64,000 nucleotides of DNA from NCBI RefSeq assembly GCF_009914055.1, contig NZ_CP028271.1, forward strand, positions 4,340,001 through 4,404,000, written 5' to 3'. Shown here in pieces: positions 1 through 8,618 of this stretch (position 1 is the first letter of the stretch; each line of letters opens with the position of its first letter). Under the pieces are notes generated by a model, which saw only the letters and a list, made by a program, of their open reading frames with translations, was not told where the DNA came from and made no database searches. The DNA comes from Mixta intestinalis. Lineage in GTDB: Bacteria; Pseudomonadota; Gammaproteobacteria; Enterobacterales; Enterobacteriaceae. Position numbers and translations under genes: made by a program.

Positions 1-1136
1 CGGTAGTAAACCTGATGGCCCTGCGCCTGTAACACCGGCAGCAGGATCCGGTTCGACTGCAATATAATCTTTTCATGCAGCCCGGCTTCCAGCCAGAGGC
101 GCTGTGGCTGCGTTGTTTCCATTTGCTGCTTCAGCTGTTCCGTCAGCCGTCCTCCGCTTTCGGGAGTATGACGATCCGGCCACCAAAACGATCCGGACAG
201 CGATATCGCACCGTTAAAGACGTTGGGCCAGTTAAGTGTTGCGTACAATGCCGCCAGGCCACCATAGCTCTGCCCGGCTACCAGCGTTGGCAGCTGGCTG
301 TCCCAGACGGGCAACCATTCACCTACCTGCGGTAGTAGCTCATGCTGCACCGCCAGCCAGAAATCAGCGTTACAGGTCAGTTCCTGCCCGCGCTGGGTCG
401 TTCCCATTGAATCGATAAAAAGATAGCAGGCCGGAGGCAACAGACCCTGTTGCGTAAGCCATTCCAGCACGGCCGCAGCGGGCATACTCTTTAGCCAGAA
501 CTGCCCATCCAGCAAAATAGCGAGCGGACGCTGCGCATCCCCGTCACCGGTTTGCAGCAGCCACACCGAACGTCGGTTTGCCAGACGAGCGCTGTGCCAG
601 CGGTATGCGACGGGCTGGCGATTGTTCTCCCGTAAGGGAGATCGATCCAACTGCTGCCATCCCGCCTGTGGCGGCGCGTCAGGCATATGCAGTGGCGAAA
701 CCGGATGACCGCGCCCATTTTGCCAGCTGCGTAGTGGATTGAGCGGATCGGCTATCGCGTTGGGCAGATGTGCCTTCCACCACTGGCGCAGCGTATTTAC
801 ATCCGGCGGCGAAGCAGGAAAATCGTCTGTATCGCTGACAGGAATTAAACAGTAGCTGCCGCGCCAGCGTGAATTGAGCCTCACTTCTCCCTGCCAGACA
901 TCGGTGCCAGCGATCCGCTCCAGTGAAAACGGACGTTGCTGACGATGGTGATCGGTTACGCCATTAATATTTAACCAGACGCGCTGTGTCGTGGAGTGGC
1001 GCTCGTCGCCCTGCGGATCGCGCCAGTAAAAACGTGTAAGGCAGCTACTGGCGGAGGTTTCCACAATAGCGGGAATACCCTGCTGAATGCGGGACTGCCA
1101 CCAGGCCTCGCTGCCTGTCTGCAATGAACAAGTCAT
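1..1136 (-). CDS. fes: Enterochelin (enterobactin) esterase Fes, 3' end cut by window
   Basis: Cytoplasmic serine esterase that hydrolyses ferric enterobactin to release iron. About 378 codons are visible from an ATG at 1136; the C-terminus lies beyond base 1. Reading the minus strand by eye gives the Fes N-terminal domain (TGVTDHH, RIAGTDVWQ, WRGSYC, AIADPLNPL) followed by the esterase domain with PLAILLDGQFW, CNADFWLAVQ and the nucleophile elbow GQSYGGLAALYA. The start is preceded by GAGGAG. The gene is divergent from fepA and shares its Fur-box region, so iron-repressed expression is expected. The catalytic His near the C-terminus is outside the window. Identity is secure from motif order and the fepA neighbour. 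Confidence 0.93.
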   Translation of the reverse strand, partial: MTCSLQTGSEAWWQSRIQQGIPAIVETSASSCLTRFYWRDPQGDERHSTTQRVWLNINGVTDHHRQQRPFSLERIAGTDVWQGEVRLNSRWRGSYCLIPVSDTDDFPASPPDVNTLRQWWKAHLPNAIADPLNPLRSWQNGRGHPVSPLHMPDAPPQAGWQQLDRSPLRENNRQPVAYRWHSARLANRRSVWLLQTGDGDAQRPLAILLDGQFWLKSMPAAAVLEWLTQQGLLPPACYLFIDSMGTTQRGQELTCNADFWLAVQHELLPQVGEWLPVWDSQLPTLVAGQSYGGLAALYATLNWPNVFNGAISLSGSFWWPDRHTPESGGRLTEQLKQQMETTQPQRLWLEAGLHEKIILQSNRILLPVLQAQGHQVYY

Positions 1137-1187
1137 GACGCTCCTCAGGACAAAACAGAATGACTACCTGTAAATAATAACAATATT

Positions 1188-1206
1188 GATAACTATTATC
1201 ATTTTC
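1188..1206. promoter_or_regulatory. Fur box between fes and fepA
   Basis: The 19-nt stretch GATAACTATTATCATTTTC matches the classical Fur consensus GATAATGATAATCATTATC at 15 of 19 positions by eye. It lies between the divergent starts of fes (1136) and fepA (1264), where the Fur-controlled bidirectional promoter of this gene pair is expected. Iron-dependent repression is inferred from family knowledge. Confidence 0.8.
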
Positions 1207-1263
1207 AATAATCTGTTTCCGGTTATTAACAGGTAAGTAAGCTGTATCACTAACGGAAAAAAA

Positions 1264-3510
1264 ATGACAACGACATCTGAGAAAGTTTATCGCTTTTTAA
1301 TGCCGCTGACGCTGGCAGGCGTCATGGGCGCAGCAGCGGCAGCGACAGGGGAATCGACGGCCAGAGAAACGGATGAGGCGGAAGAAGGGACGTTGGTCGT
1401 GACGGCTCAGCAGCAGACGTTACAGGCACCAGGCGTCTCCACCATCTCTGCGCAGCAGATAGAAAGACATCCACCTGCTCGTGATGTTTCGGAAATTATT
1501 CGCACCATGCCGGGCGTTAACCTTACCGGCAATTCTACCAGTGGCCAGCGCGGCAATAACCGGCAAATCGACATTCGCGGTATGGGGCCGGAAAACACGT
1601 TAATCCTGATCGATGGACGTCCGGTCACCAGCCGTAATGCTGTGCGTCTGGGCTGGCGCGGCGAACGGGATACGCGCGGCGACAGCAACTGGGTGCCTGC
1701 GGAGCTGGTTGAACGTATTGATGTTATCCGTGGCCCGGCGGCAGCGCGCTATGGCAACGGTGCGGCAGGCGGTGTGGTAAATATCATTACTAAAAAACAG
1801 CTCGACGACTGGCACGGCTCATGGAACAGCTATTACAACATTCCACAGCATGATGAAGAGGGTTCGACAAAACGCACCAGCTTTAGCCTGAGTGGCCCGC
1901 TGGGTGAAGCGCTGAGCTTCCGACTTTATGGTGGATTAAGCAAAACTCAGGCGGATGCTCAGTTTATTAATGAAGGACATCAATCCCTGCGTACCGGCAG
2001 CTATAGTGATACGGTGCCTGCAGGACGTGAAGGTTCAGAAAATAAAGATATCAACGCCTTACTGCGCTGGGCTTTCGCCCCAATGCAGGCGCTGGAATTT
2101 GAAGCAGGCTACAGTCGTCAGGGTAACCGCTACGCGGGCGACACGCAAAACACGAATACTAACGCGCTGGTAAATAAGTTCTACGGTAAGGAAACTAACC
2201 GGCTTTATCGGCAAAATTTCGCCGTGACCTGGACCGGCGGCTGGGATAATGGAATCAGCACTAATAGCTTTGCACAGTATGAAAATACCCGCAACAACAG
2301 GTTGAATGAGGGGCTGGCGGGCGGTACCGAAGGTATTTTCGCTAACGAAGGTTTTTCCACAATCGAACTGAACAACGTGCTGCTGCATAGCGAAATCAGC
2401 GTACCTTTTAACTGGCTGGTAAACCAGACCGCAACGCTGGGGACGGAATGGAACCAGCAGCGGATGAAAGATCCCAGCTCGACCACGCAACCGCTAACGG
2501 GTGGCAATATTGCCGGTATTGCTACCGGTAGCCGTAGCCCCTACAGCCAGGCGGAGATATTTTCGCTGTTTGCGGAGGATAACCTGGAACTGACCGACAG
2601 TACGATGCTGGTTCCGGCGCTACGTTTCGATCATCACACTATCGTTGGCGATAACTGGAGCCCGTCACTGAACCTTTCTCAGGCATTGGGCGATGAGGTG
2701 ACGTTGAAGCTCGGCATCGCCAGAGCTTACAAAGCTCCCAGCCTTTACCAGACCAATCCTAACTATATTCTTTACAGCCGTGGCCAGGGCTGTGCTGCCA
2801 GCAGCGGTGCCTGTTATCTGATGGGCAACGACGAGCTACAGGCGGAAACCAGCATCAATAAAGAAGCAGGTCTGGAGTGGAAACATGAGGATTATCAGGT
2901 GGGCGTTACCTGGTTCCGTAATGACTACCGAGACAAAATCGAGGCGGGCTATCTTCCCAGCGGGGTTTCGACTAACGGCAAGACCGATCTCTATCGCTGG
3001 GAAAATGTGCCAAAGGCGGTAGTTGAAGGTCTGGAAGGAACGGTTAATTTTCCGCTCGGAGAGACGATTATCTGGAGCAATAACCTGACCTGGATGCTGC
3101 AAAGTAAGAACAAAGAGACCGGCGATCGGCTATCGATTATTCCGCAGTACACCTTAAACTCGATGCTGAGCTGGCAGGCGACACAGGATCTGTCATTGCA
3201 AACCACGTTTACCTGGTATGGACGCCAGACGCCGAAAAAGTACAACTACAAGGGAGAGGCCATTACGGGCAGCGAGAGAGATGAAGTTAGTCCTTACTCC
3301 GTTGTAGGGTTAAGCGGCACGCTGGAAGTGAATAAGTATGTCAGCGTTACGCTGGGAGTGGATAATTTACTGGATAAGCGCCATTTCCGCGCCGGCAATG
3401 CGCAAACAACCGGTAATGCCGTGACCAATTCTTATATGTATGGCGCGGGCGCGAATACCTATAACGAATCGGGGCGAACCTGGTATCTTGGTTTGAATAC
3501 GCATTTCTGA
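1264..3510 (+). CDS. fepA: TonB-dependent ferric enterobactin receptor FepA
   Basis: Outer-membrane gated beta-barrel importing ferric enterobactin using TonB-ExbBD energy. The 748-aa precursor has an N-terminal signal peptide (about 1-27), a TonB box (EGTLVVTA, about 42-49) and a plug domain with the FepA-typical blocks NLTGNSTSGQRGNNRQIDIRG, ILIDGRPV and RGPAAARYGNGAAGGVVNI. The barrel ends in the expected C-terminal aromatic residue (LNTHF). Length is close to E. coli FepA (746 aa). It pairs with divergent fes across a Fur box. The outer-loop Cys pair around CAASSGACYLMG also fits FepA. PfeA or IroN are related alternatives, but the plug sequence and fes linkage favour FepA. It is convergent with pmrB. 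Confidence 0.93.
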   Translation: MTTTSEKVYRFLMPLTLAGVMGAAAAATGESTARETDEAEEGTLVVTAQQQTLQAPGVSTISAQQIERHPPARDVSEIIRTMPGVNLTGNSTSGQRGNNRQIDIRGMGPENTLILIDGRPVTSRNAVRLGWRGERDTRGDSNWVPAELVERIDVIRGPAAARYGNGAAGGVVNIITKKQLDDWHGSWNSYYNIPQHDEEGSTKRTSFSLSGPLGEALSFRLYGGLSKTQADAQFINEGHQSLRTGSYSDTVPAGREGSENKDINALLRWAFAPMQALEFEAGYSRQGNRYAGDTQNTNTNALVNKFYGKETNRLYRQNFAVTWTGGWDNGISTNSFAQYENTRNNRLNEGLAGGTEGIFANEGFSTIELNNVLLHSEISVPFNWLVNQTATLGTEWNQQRMKDPSSTTQPLTGGNIAGIATGSRSPYSQAEIFSLFAEDNLELTDSTMLVPALRFDHHTIVGDNWSPSLNLSQALGDEVTLKLGIARAYKAPSLYQTNPNYILYSRGQGCAASSGACYLMGNDELQAETSINKEAGLEWKHEDYQVGVTWFRNDYRDKIEAGYLPSGVSTNGKTDLYRWENVPKAVVEGLEGTVNFPLGETIIWSNNLTWMLQSKNKETGDRLSIIPQYTLNSMLSWQATQDLSLQTTFTWYGRQTPKKYNYKGEAITGSERDEVSPYSVVGLSGTLEVNKYVSVTLGVDNLLDKRHFRAGNAQTTGNAVTNSYMYGAGANTYNESGRTWYLGLNTHF

Positions 3511-3517
3511 TCCTGTG

Positions 3518-3545
3518 CCCGTTAGTCTTAATTAAGGCTGACGGG
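3518..3545. other. Hairpin between convergent fepA and pmrB
   Basis: CCCGTTAGTCTT and AAGGCTGACGGG form a 12-bp stem with two G-U pairs around an AATT loop. It overlaps the pmrB stop codon. No clear T-tract follows on either strand, so it could be a weak bidirectional terminator or a transcript-end structure. Confidence 0.4.
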
Positions 3546-4583
3546 CAGCCAGCATTGCGCCTCCAGGCCAGAGCGATCCTGGCGGTTCGTTAGCTGTAGT
3601 TTGCCGCCATGCAGCTGCAAAATACGCAGTACAATATTTAAGCCCAGCCCGCTACCGCCGTAACGCCGATCGCGACGATGAAACGCCTGAGTTAATTCGC
3701 TGGCGCTCTCCTCCTCAATACCTGGCCCCTCATCCACCACGCGCAGCAGGCTGCCGTTAATGTCGGTTACTAACTCCAGCTGGATCAGTGAATCTTCCGG
3801 GCTGTAGCGTGAGGCGTTTTCCAGCAGGTTACGCAGCATCAGCCGCAGTAGGACCGCATCGCCCTCTACTTTTCCGTTCGCCAACGGCCAGGTGAGGCGC
3901 TGACGCCGCTGTTTCAGCATCTCTCCTGTTTCTGCCTGTAGCGGAGCGAAAATGTCCTGCTGCCAGTGTAGCGTTTGATAGTGACCACTTGCTAATGCCT
4001 GGCCGGCACGCGACAGCATCAATAGCTGCTCAATCACGTGCATCAGCTGATCGACGCGCGTTACCAGCATCGGTGCCTGCCTGATCTCCTGCTGTGCCAT
4101 CAGCTCAAGATGCAGCCGCAGGCCCGCCAGCGGAGTGCGCAGCTCATGCGCCGCATCCGCAGTAAACAGCCGTTCCTGCTGTAGCGTCTGATTCAGCCTT
4201 GCCAGCAGCTGATTCAGAGCACGCGTTACCGCTACGATCTCGTCCATTTCTGAAAAGGTAGGAAGAGGTGAGAGGTTATCGGCAGAGCGTTCCGCCAGGC
4301 TTGCCTGTAACGCATTAAGCGGACGAATGATCCAGCTGATAGCCCAGAAGGAGAGCACCAGCGTAAAGCCCACCATCACCAGCGAAGGCAACAGCAGCGA
4401 AGCGATCGCCTCGCGTATCTCATTTTCGACGTGCTGATTACGTGCTTTCGCCGTCAGCGTTTCGTTAACCAGAAAGCTAATCTGCTCACGGCTTTCGTGC
4501 CAGAGCCAGATGGCACTCATCAGCTGGCAGGTAAGCAGAATCAGCGCCAGCATCAATAACAAGCGACGCCGCATACTGTTCAC
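3528..4583 (-). CDS. pmrB: Sensor histidine kinase PmrB (BasS)
   Basis: Inner-membrane kinase sensing Fe3+, Al3+, mild acid or cationic peptides and phosphorylating PmrA to control lipid A modification. The 351-aa protein has a TM helix (about 8-28), a very short periplasmic loop, a second TM (about 61-88), HAMP, a dimerisation domain with H146 in ADAAHELRTPLAG, and the ATPase domain (NLLENASRYS, DEGPGIE, GGSGLGLNIV). The loop carries two ExxE motifs (E30-x-x-E33 and E55-x-x-E58), the iron-binding type described for PmrB. The short loop and WLWHES match BasS rather than QseC. It overlaps pmrA by 4 nt and ends the dacB-pmrA-pmrB operon. No pmrC/eptA is in the window. Confidence 0.85.
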   Translation of the reverse strand: MNSMRRRLLLMLALILLTCQLMSAIWLWHESREQISFLVNETLTAKARNQHVENEIREAIASLLLPSLVMVGFTLVLSFWAISWIIRPLNALQASLAERSADNLSPLPTFSEMDEIVAVTRALNQLLARLNQTLQQERLFTADAAHELRTPLAGLRLHLELMAQQEIRQAPMLVTRVDQLMHVIEQLLMLSRAGQALASGHYQTLHWQQDIFAPLQAETGEMLKQRRQRLTWPLANGKVEGDAVLLRLMLRNLLENASRYSPEDSLIQLELVTDINGSLLRVVDEGPGIEEESASELTQAFHRRDRRYGGSGLGLNIVLRILQLHGGKLQLTNRQDRSGLEAQCWLPVSLN

Positions 4584-5242
4584 GAGCGTTCTTCCAGCCG
4601 ATAGCCAACGCCGCGTACCGTTTTAATGCGATCCTTGCCCAGCTTACGTCGCAGATTATGAATATGTACTTCGAGTGTATTGGAGCCGTTATCATCCTGC
4701 CAGCTGTAGAGATCCTGCTGTAAAGTTTCGCGATGCACCGTTTGCCCGATGCGCATCAGCAGGCGGGTCAGCAGGGCAAACTCTTTTGGCGTTACCTCTA
4801 CCGGTTGATTTTCTACCGCCACCTGAAGCGAAGAGAGATTCAGCGCCAGATCGCCATGCTGAAGCAAATTATCGCTGCGCCCCTGGTAACGGCGGATTAG
4901 CGCCCGCACGCGAGCCTTAAGCTCCGCCAGTGCAAAAGGTTTCACCAGATAATCATCGGCTCCGGCGTCCAGCCCGCCGACGCGATCTTCCAGCGCATCA
5001 CGCGCCGTCAGGATCAGAACCGGCAGATCGATTCCCTGCCGTCGCCAGCGGCGCAGCAGATCCGTGCCGTCTGCGTCCGGCAGGCCGAGATCGAGCACGA
5101 TCAGGCTATATTGTCCGCTTTGCAATAGCGCCTCCGCCTCCACGCCTTTTGCTGCGCAGTCGGTGGCGTAGCCCTCGCCGCCTAAGGCAAGCGCTACGCC
5201 TTCCTGTAGCAGCAGATCGTCTTCAACAATCAGTATCTTCAT
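4580..5242 (-). CDS. pmrA: Response regulator PmrA (BasR)
   Basis: OmpR-family response regulator partnered with PmrB; it activates lipid A aminoarabinose and phosphoethanolamine genes in relatives. The 220-aa protein has a receiver domain with phospho-acceptor D51 (IVLDLGLPD), the conserved ILTARD and LVKPFA segments, and a winged-helix domain ending TVRGVGYRL. The blocks YSLIVLDLGLPD and TLEVHIHNLRRKLGK are closer to BasR than to QseB. It starts 5 nt after dacB and overlaps pmrB by 4 nt, so the three genes are probably co-transcribed. A QseB-like regulator is the alternative. Confidence 0.86.
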   Translation of the reverse strand: MKILIVEDDLLLQEGVALALGGEGYATDCAAKGVEAEALLQSGQYSLIVLDLGLPDADGTDLLRRWRRQGIDLPVLILTARDALEDRVGGLDAGADDYLVKPFALAELKARVRALIRRYQGRSDNLLQHGDLALNLSSLQVAVENQPVEVTPKEFALLTRLLMRIGQTVHRETLQQDLYSWQDDNGSNTLEVHIHNLRRKLGKDRIKTVRGVGYRLEERS

Positions 5243-5247
5243 CAGGC

Positions 5248-6681
5248 TCAGTTGTTCTGGTAGATATCCTTGTATAACCGACTTTCAAAGCGCACCAGCG
5301 GCACGCGCCGTATACGTTTATCTTCAGGCGGTACCGCATAGCCGGAAAGGAACTGTACAAAGGCGACGCGCTGCCCGCTGGCGGTGGTGATAAAGCCCGC
5401 CAGATTATAGACGCCAGAAAGCGATCCGGTTTTTGCAGAGACCTTGCCGTCAACGCCTGCCTCATGTAGCCCGCCACGATAGCGCAGCGTGCCGTCATAG
5501 CCCGCCAGCGGCAGCATTGAGATGAAGTTTAGCTGCTGATCGTTTTGCGCGATATATTGCAACACCTGCATCATGGTTGCTGGCGCAATCAGATCGTGGC
5601 GTGACAAACCGGAGCCATCCACCTGAATGCTGTTGCCTAAATCGATATTGGCTTTCTGACGCAGCAAGCGGCGCACGGCGTCAGAGCCTGCCCGCCAGGT
5701 GCCGGGAACATTAAAATAGTGACGCCCGATAGTGCGGAAAACCGTATCGGCAATCATATTGTCCGATTTTTTCAGCATAATTTTCAGCAGATCGTGTAAC
5801 GGTGCAGATTGCGTTTCCGCCAGCAGCGTACCGGGTTCGGTAACGCGCGTCTGGCGTACCAGATGCCCGCTGTAATCGATGCCGGCATCTTGCAGCATCG
5901 CTTTCAGAATAGCGCCCGCCCAGGCCGCACCATCCTGAATGGCGAAAGCCAGCGGCAGCGGCTCGCTACGCTGCGTCATGCAGCCGGTAAGCGTGTAGCG
6001 GTTAAGTTCTCCCGGCACGACGTCCAGCTCACAGTAGGGCGCATCCGGCGAGCCCTTTGCTAAGGTACGTACCTGGCTGAACATGGTTACCGGATAATAA
6101 GAGGCCACGCGGATAAAGGCATTATCGTTGGGGCGCTCAGCGCTGTAGAGCGAAACAGAAAAGCAGTTTTTATCGACAATCGCTGCGGCAGGCGGGGCGC
6201 TAAAACACTGCGTATTGTCATTCCACGGCCAGCCCGGTGCCTTATCATGGCTGGAGAAGACCGACGTATCCACCACCAGGTTTCCCTGGATATGAGTGAT
6301 ACCCTGTTTGGTTAACGCTGCCACCATATTGCGAAGATCCTGACGGGAAAGCGTCGGATCGCCGCCGAAACGAGCAATAAGATCGCCTTTCAGCGTACCG
6401 TTATCGATCTTACCTTCGGTCTCCAGCGTGGTGCGGAAACGAAAATCGGGCCCCAGCTCCAGCAGGGCTGCGAGCGCAGTCACTACTTTCATCGTGCTGG
6501 CTGGCAAAGCCATTTGTTTACTGTGATAATCGACCAGCGGCGTTGATGAACCCACTTTCTGTGCCATCAGCGCCAGGTTTGCGCCATCCGGTAAGTATTG
6601 TGTGTATTCTTCCACAGATGCTGCATGAGCCTGCAGCATAAACGCACAGGTTAATCCGGTAACAAGTCGTGAAAATCGCAT
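5248..6681 (-). CDS. dacB: D-alanyl-D-alanine carboxypeptidase/endopeptidase DacB (PBP4)
   Basis: Periplasmic class-C type low-molecular-mass PBP cleaving D-Ala-meso-DAP cross-links during septation and recycling. The start is set at 6681 (MRFSRLVTGL), although the frame is open 60 codons further upstream. This gives 477 aa, the E. coli length, with a signal peptide ending near AHA. Catalytic motifs are S62-x-x-K65 (ASTMK), SDN (KKSDNM, about 306) and KTG (SAKTGS, about 417). It is divergent from greA and first in an operon with pmrAB. Linkage to pmrAB suggests envelope-stress co-expression, which is inference. Confidence 0.95.
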   Translation of the reverse strand: MRFSRLVTGLTCAFMLQAHAASVEEYTQYLPDGANLALMAQKVGSSTPLVDYHSKQMALPASTMKVVTALAALLELGPDFRFRTTLETEGKIDNGTLKGDLIARFGGDPTLSRQDLRNMVAALTKQGITHIQGNLVVDTSVFSSHDKAPGWPWNDNTQCFSAPPAAAIVDKNCFSVSLYSAERPNDNAFIRVASYYPVTMFSQVRTLAKGSPDAPYCELDVVPGELNRYTLTGCMTQRSEPLPLAFAIQDGAAWAGAILKAMLQDAGIDYSGHLVRQTRVTEPGTLLAETQSAPLHDLLKIMLKKSDNMIADTVFRTIGRHYFNVPGTWRAGSDAVRRLLRQKANIDLGNSIQVDGSGLSRHDLIAPATMMQVLQYIAQNDQQLNFISMLPLAGYDGTLRYRGGLHEAGVDGKVSAKTGSLSGVYNLAGFITTASGQRVAFVQFLSGYAVPPEDKRIRRVPLVRFESRLYKDIYQNN

Positions 6682-6797
6682 AATCTCGCGGTAACTGACG
6701 GGTGAAGCCGTCATACTACGGTGCATTACGGTAGAAAGTAAACGATGACCCACAGGGAACTCTGGGTTAAAATACGTATCAAAATGCAAACCTGAAT

Positions 6798-6833
6798 CCT
6801 GACCTGGAGCTTGCTCCGGGTCAGGTTTCTTTT
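6798..6833 (+). terminator. Terminator in greA leader (GraL-like sRNA)
   Basis: CCTGACCTGGAG and CTCCGGGTCAGG form a 12-bp stem with one G-U pair closed by a CTTG tetraloop, followed by TTTCTTTT. It lies about 100 nt upstream of greA on the same strand. In E. coli the greA leader contains such a terminator and releases the short RNA GraL, so attenuation of greA with a leader sRNA is a reasonable inference. Confidence 0.7.
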
Positions 6834-6930
6834 GTTTGCGAATCAGCCGGTAGCGTTGCACAACGCGTCAGGCCGACCACTACAGGTCAGGACGACAACA
6901 AGCAAACAGGACCGATGACGAGGTATTGAA

Positions 6931-7407
6931 ATGAATCAGATTCCGATGACGTTAAGGGGCGCGGAAAAGCTGCGTGAAGAACTCGAAGAGCTGAAGACCG
7001 TCAGACGCCCCCGTATTATTGCCTCGATAGCGGAAGCGCGTGAGCATGGCGATCTGAAAGAGAATGCCGAGTATCACGCGGCACGCGAAGAGCAGGGCTT
7101 TTGTGAAGGACGTATTCAGGAGATCGAGGCCAAGCTCTCTAATGCGCAGGTGATTGACGTCACCAAAATGCCGAACAATGGCCGTGTGATCTTTGGTGCA
7201 ACAGTCTCCGTACTGAACCTTGATACTGACGAAGAGTCGACCTGGCGTATCGTTGGCGATGACGAAGCGGATTATAAACAGAATCTTATTTCGGTGAACT
7301 CGCCGATGGCGCGCGGGCTGATCGGCAAAGAGGTGGACGACGTGGTGGTGATTAAAACCCCCGGTGGTGATGTAGAGTATGAAATTCTGAAGGTAGAATA
7401 TCTTTAA
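6931..7407 (+). CDS. greA: Transcription elongation factor GreA
   Basis: Binds the RNA polymerase secondary channel and stimulates cleavage of backtracked RNA 3' ends. The 158-aa protein has the N-terminal coiled coil with the acidic tip (about 30-50, REHGDLKENAEYHAAREEQ) and the C-terminal FKBP-like domain (VIFGATV, GDDEADYKQNLISVNSP, GLIGKEVDD). The full family length and ATG with upstream GAGG support the start. It is preceded by a leader terminator and followed by a bidirectional terminator shared with convergent yhbY. Confidence 0.97.
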   Translation: MNQIPMTLRGAEKLREELEELKTVRRPRIIASIAEAREHGDLKENAEYHAAREEQGFCEGRIQEIEAKLSNAQVIDVTKMPNNGRVIFGATVSVLNLDTDEESTWRIVGDDEADYKQNLISVNSPMARGLIGKEVDDVVVIKTPGGDVEYEILKVEYL

Positions 7408-7450
7408 ATCTCTGCTGCACTAAACGCCGCCTAAATGTAAAGAAAGGAAA

Positions 7451-7471
7451 AAGGCCGCGTTGCGGCCTTTT
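7451..7471. terminator. Bidirectional terminator greA / yhbY
   Basis: AAGGCCGC-GTT-GCGGCCTT hairpin with a T-run on its right and an A-run on its left, in the convergent gap between greA and yhbY. It can serve both strands. Confidence 0.85.
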
Positions 7472-7523
7472 ATCCAGTGCAGGAGCATGGCAATTTCTCC
7501 CGGCTAAGAAACAGCTAGTGTGA

Positions 7524-7817
7524 TTAACGCGGTAAAGAGATTTTGCGTTCTTCTGACGGGCGATACAGCACCAGCGTCTTGCCGATAACCTGTACGTTAC
7601 AGGCTCCCGTTTCACGAACAATAGCTTCCACCACCAGGTTTTTGGTTTCCCGGTCTTCGGTAGCGATTTTCACCTTAATCAGTTCGTGATGCGCAAGCGC
7701 CTGCTCGATTTCGGCCAGCACGCCTTCAGTCAGGCCGCTGTTGCCCAGCATAACAACAGGTTTCAGCGGGTGCGCCAGACCTTTCAGGTGCTGTTTTTGT
7801 TTGGTACTCAGATTCAT
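7524..7817 (-). CDS. yhbY: Ribosome assembly RNA-binding protein YhbY
   Basis: CRM-domain RNA-binding protein associated with pre-50S particles. All 97 aa form one CRM fold, with the GxxG-type loop in MLGNSGLTEGV and the C-terminal GKTLVLYRPS. Length equals E. coli YhbY. It is divergent from rlmE, another 50S maturation factor, with about 125 nt between the starts for both promoters. Confidence 0.96.
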   Translation of the reverse strand: MNLSTKQKQHLKGLAHPLKPVVMLGNSGLTEGVLAEIEQALAHHELIKVKIATEDRETKNLVVEAIVRETGACNVQVIGKTLVLYRPSEERKISLPR

Positions 7818-7942
7818 CGTATATTTTTACTTACATTGGGATTGAAAACGGTACATTCTACCGCCATCTCTGGTATATCACCAAATACGACGTCAGTCTG
7901 TTTGGTTATTTATCGCTACGATGAAGAATAGTTGGAAAAAGT

Positions 7943-8572
7943 ATGACAGGTAAAAAGCGTTCGGCCAGTTCCAGCCGCTGGCTTCAGGAACACTTTAGCG
8001 ATAAATATGTGCAGCAGGCACAGAAAAAAGGGTTGCGTTCACGCGCCTGGTTTAAACTTGATGAGATACAGCAGGGCGATAAGCTGTTCAGACCCGGTAT
8101 GACCGTCGTAGACCTTGGCGCAGCCCCTGGCGGCTGGTCGCAATATGTTGCTACCCAGATAGGCTCAAAGGGCCGTATTATTGCCTGTGACATTTTGCCG
8201 ATGGATCCTATCGTTGGGGTCGATTTCCTTCAGGGCGATTTTCGTGAAGAATCGGTAATCAAAGCGTTGATGGAACGTGTCGGTGAAGAGAAAGTGCAGG
8301 TAGTCATGTCCGATATGGCACCTAACATGAGCGGTACGCCCGCCGTGGATATTCCCCGGTCGATGTATTTGGTTGAACTGGCGTTGGATATGTGTCGCGA
8401 TGTACTGGCACCCGGCGGCAGTTTTGTAGTGAAAGTATTTCAGGGAGATGGCTTCGATGAATACCTGCGGGAAATTCGCTCCCTGTTTACGAAAGTGAAA
8501 ATTCGTAAGCCGGACGCTTCGCGATCACGTTCACGCGAAGTGTACATTGTAGCGACAGGGCGCAAACTATAG
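7943..8572 (+). CDS. rlmE: 23S rRNA 2'-O-methyltransferase RlmE (FtsJ/RrmJ)
   Basis: SAM-dependent enzyme that methylates U2552 of 23S rRNA at the 2'-OH, a late step of 50S assembly and part of the heat-shock regulon in E. coli. It is 209 aa, the E. coli length. The Rossmann SAM-binding motif is VVDLGAAPGGWSQ (about 55-67), and the catalytic tetrad K38, D124, K164, E199 is all present at the same positions. It is followed 46 nt later by ftsH, the conserved rrmJ-ftsH operon. Confidence 0.97.
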   Translation: MTGKKRSASSSRWLQEHFSDKYVQQAQKKGLRSRAWFKLDEIQQGDKLFRPGMTVVDLGAAPGGWSQYVATQIGSKGRIIACDILPMDPIVGVDFLQGDFREESVIKALMERVGEEKVQVVMSDMAPNMSGTPAVDIPRSMYLVELALDMCRDVLAPGGSFVVKVFQGDGFDEYLREIRSLFTKVKIRKPDASRSRSREVYIVATGRKL

Positions 8573-8618
8573 TACCCTACGCTGTCTGTTAACACAGTTG
8601 TAATATGAGGTTAATCCC

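Noticed and set aside
6682..6861. 60-codon N-terminal extension of dacB
   Set aside because: It would bury the signal peptide; the start at 6681 gives the family length and a proper leader.
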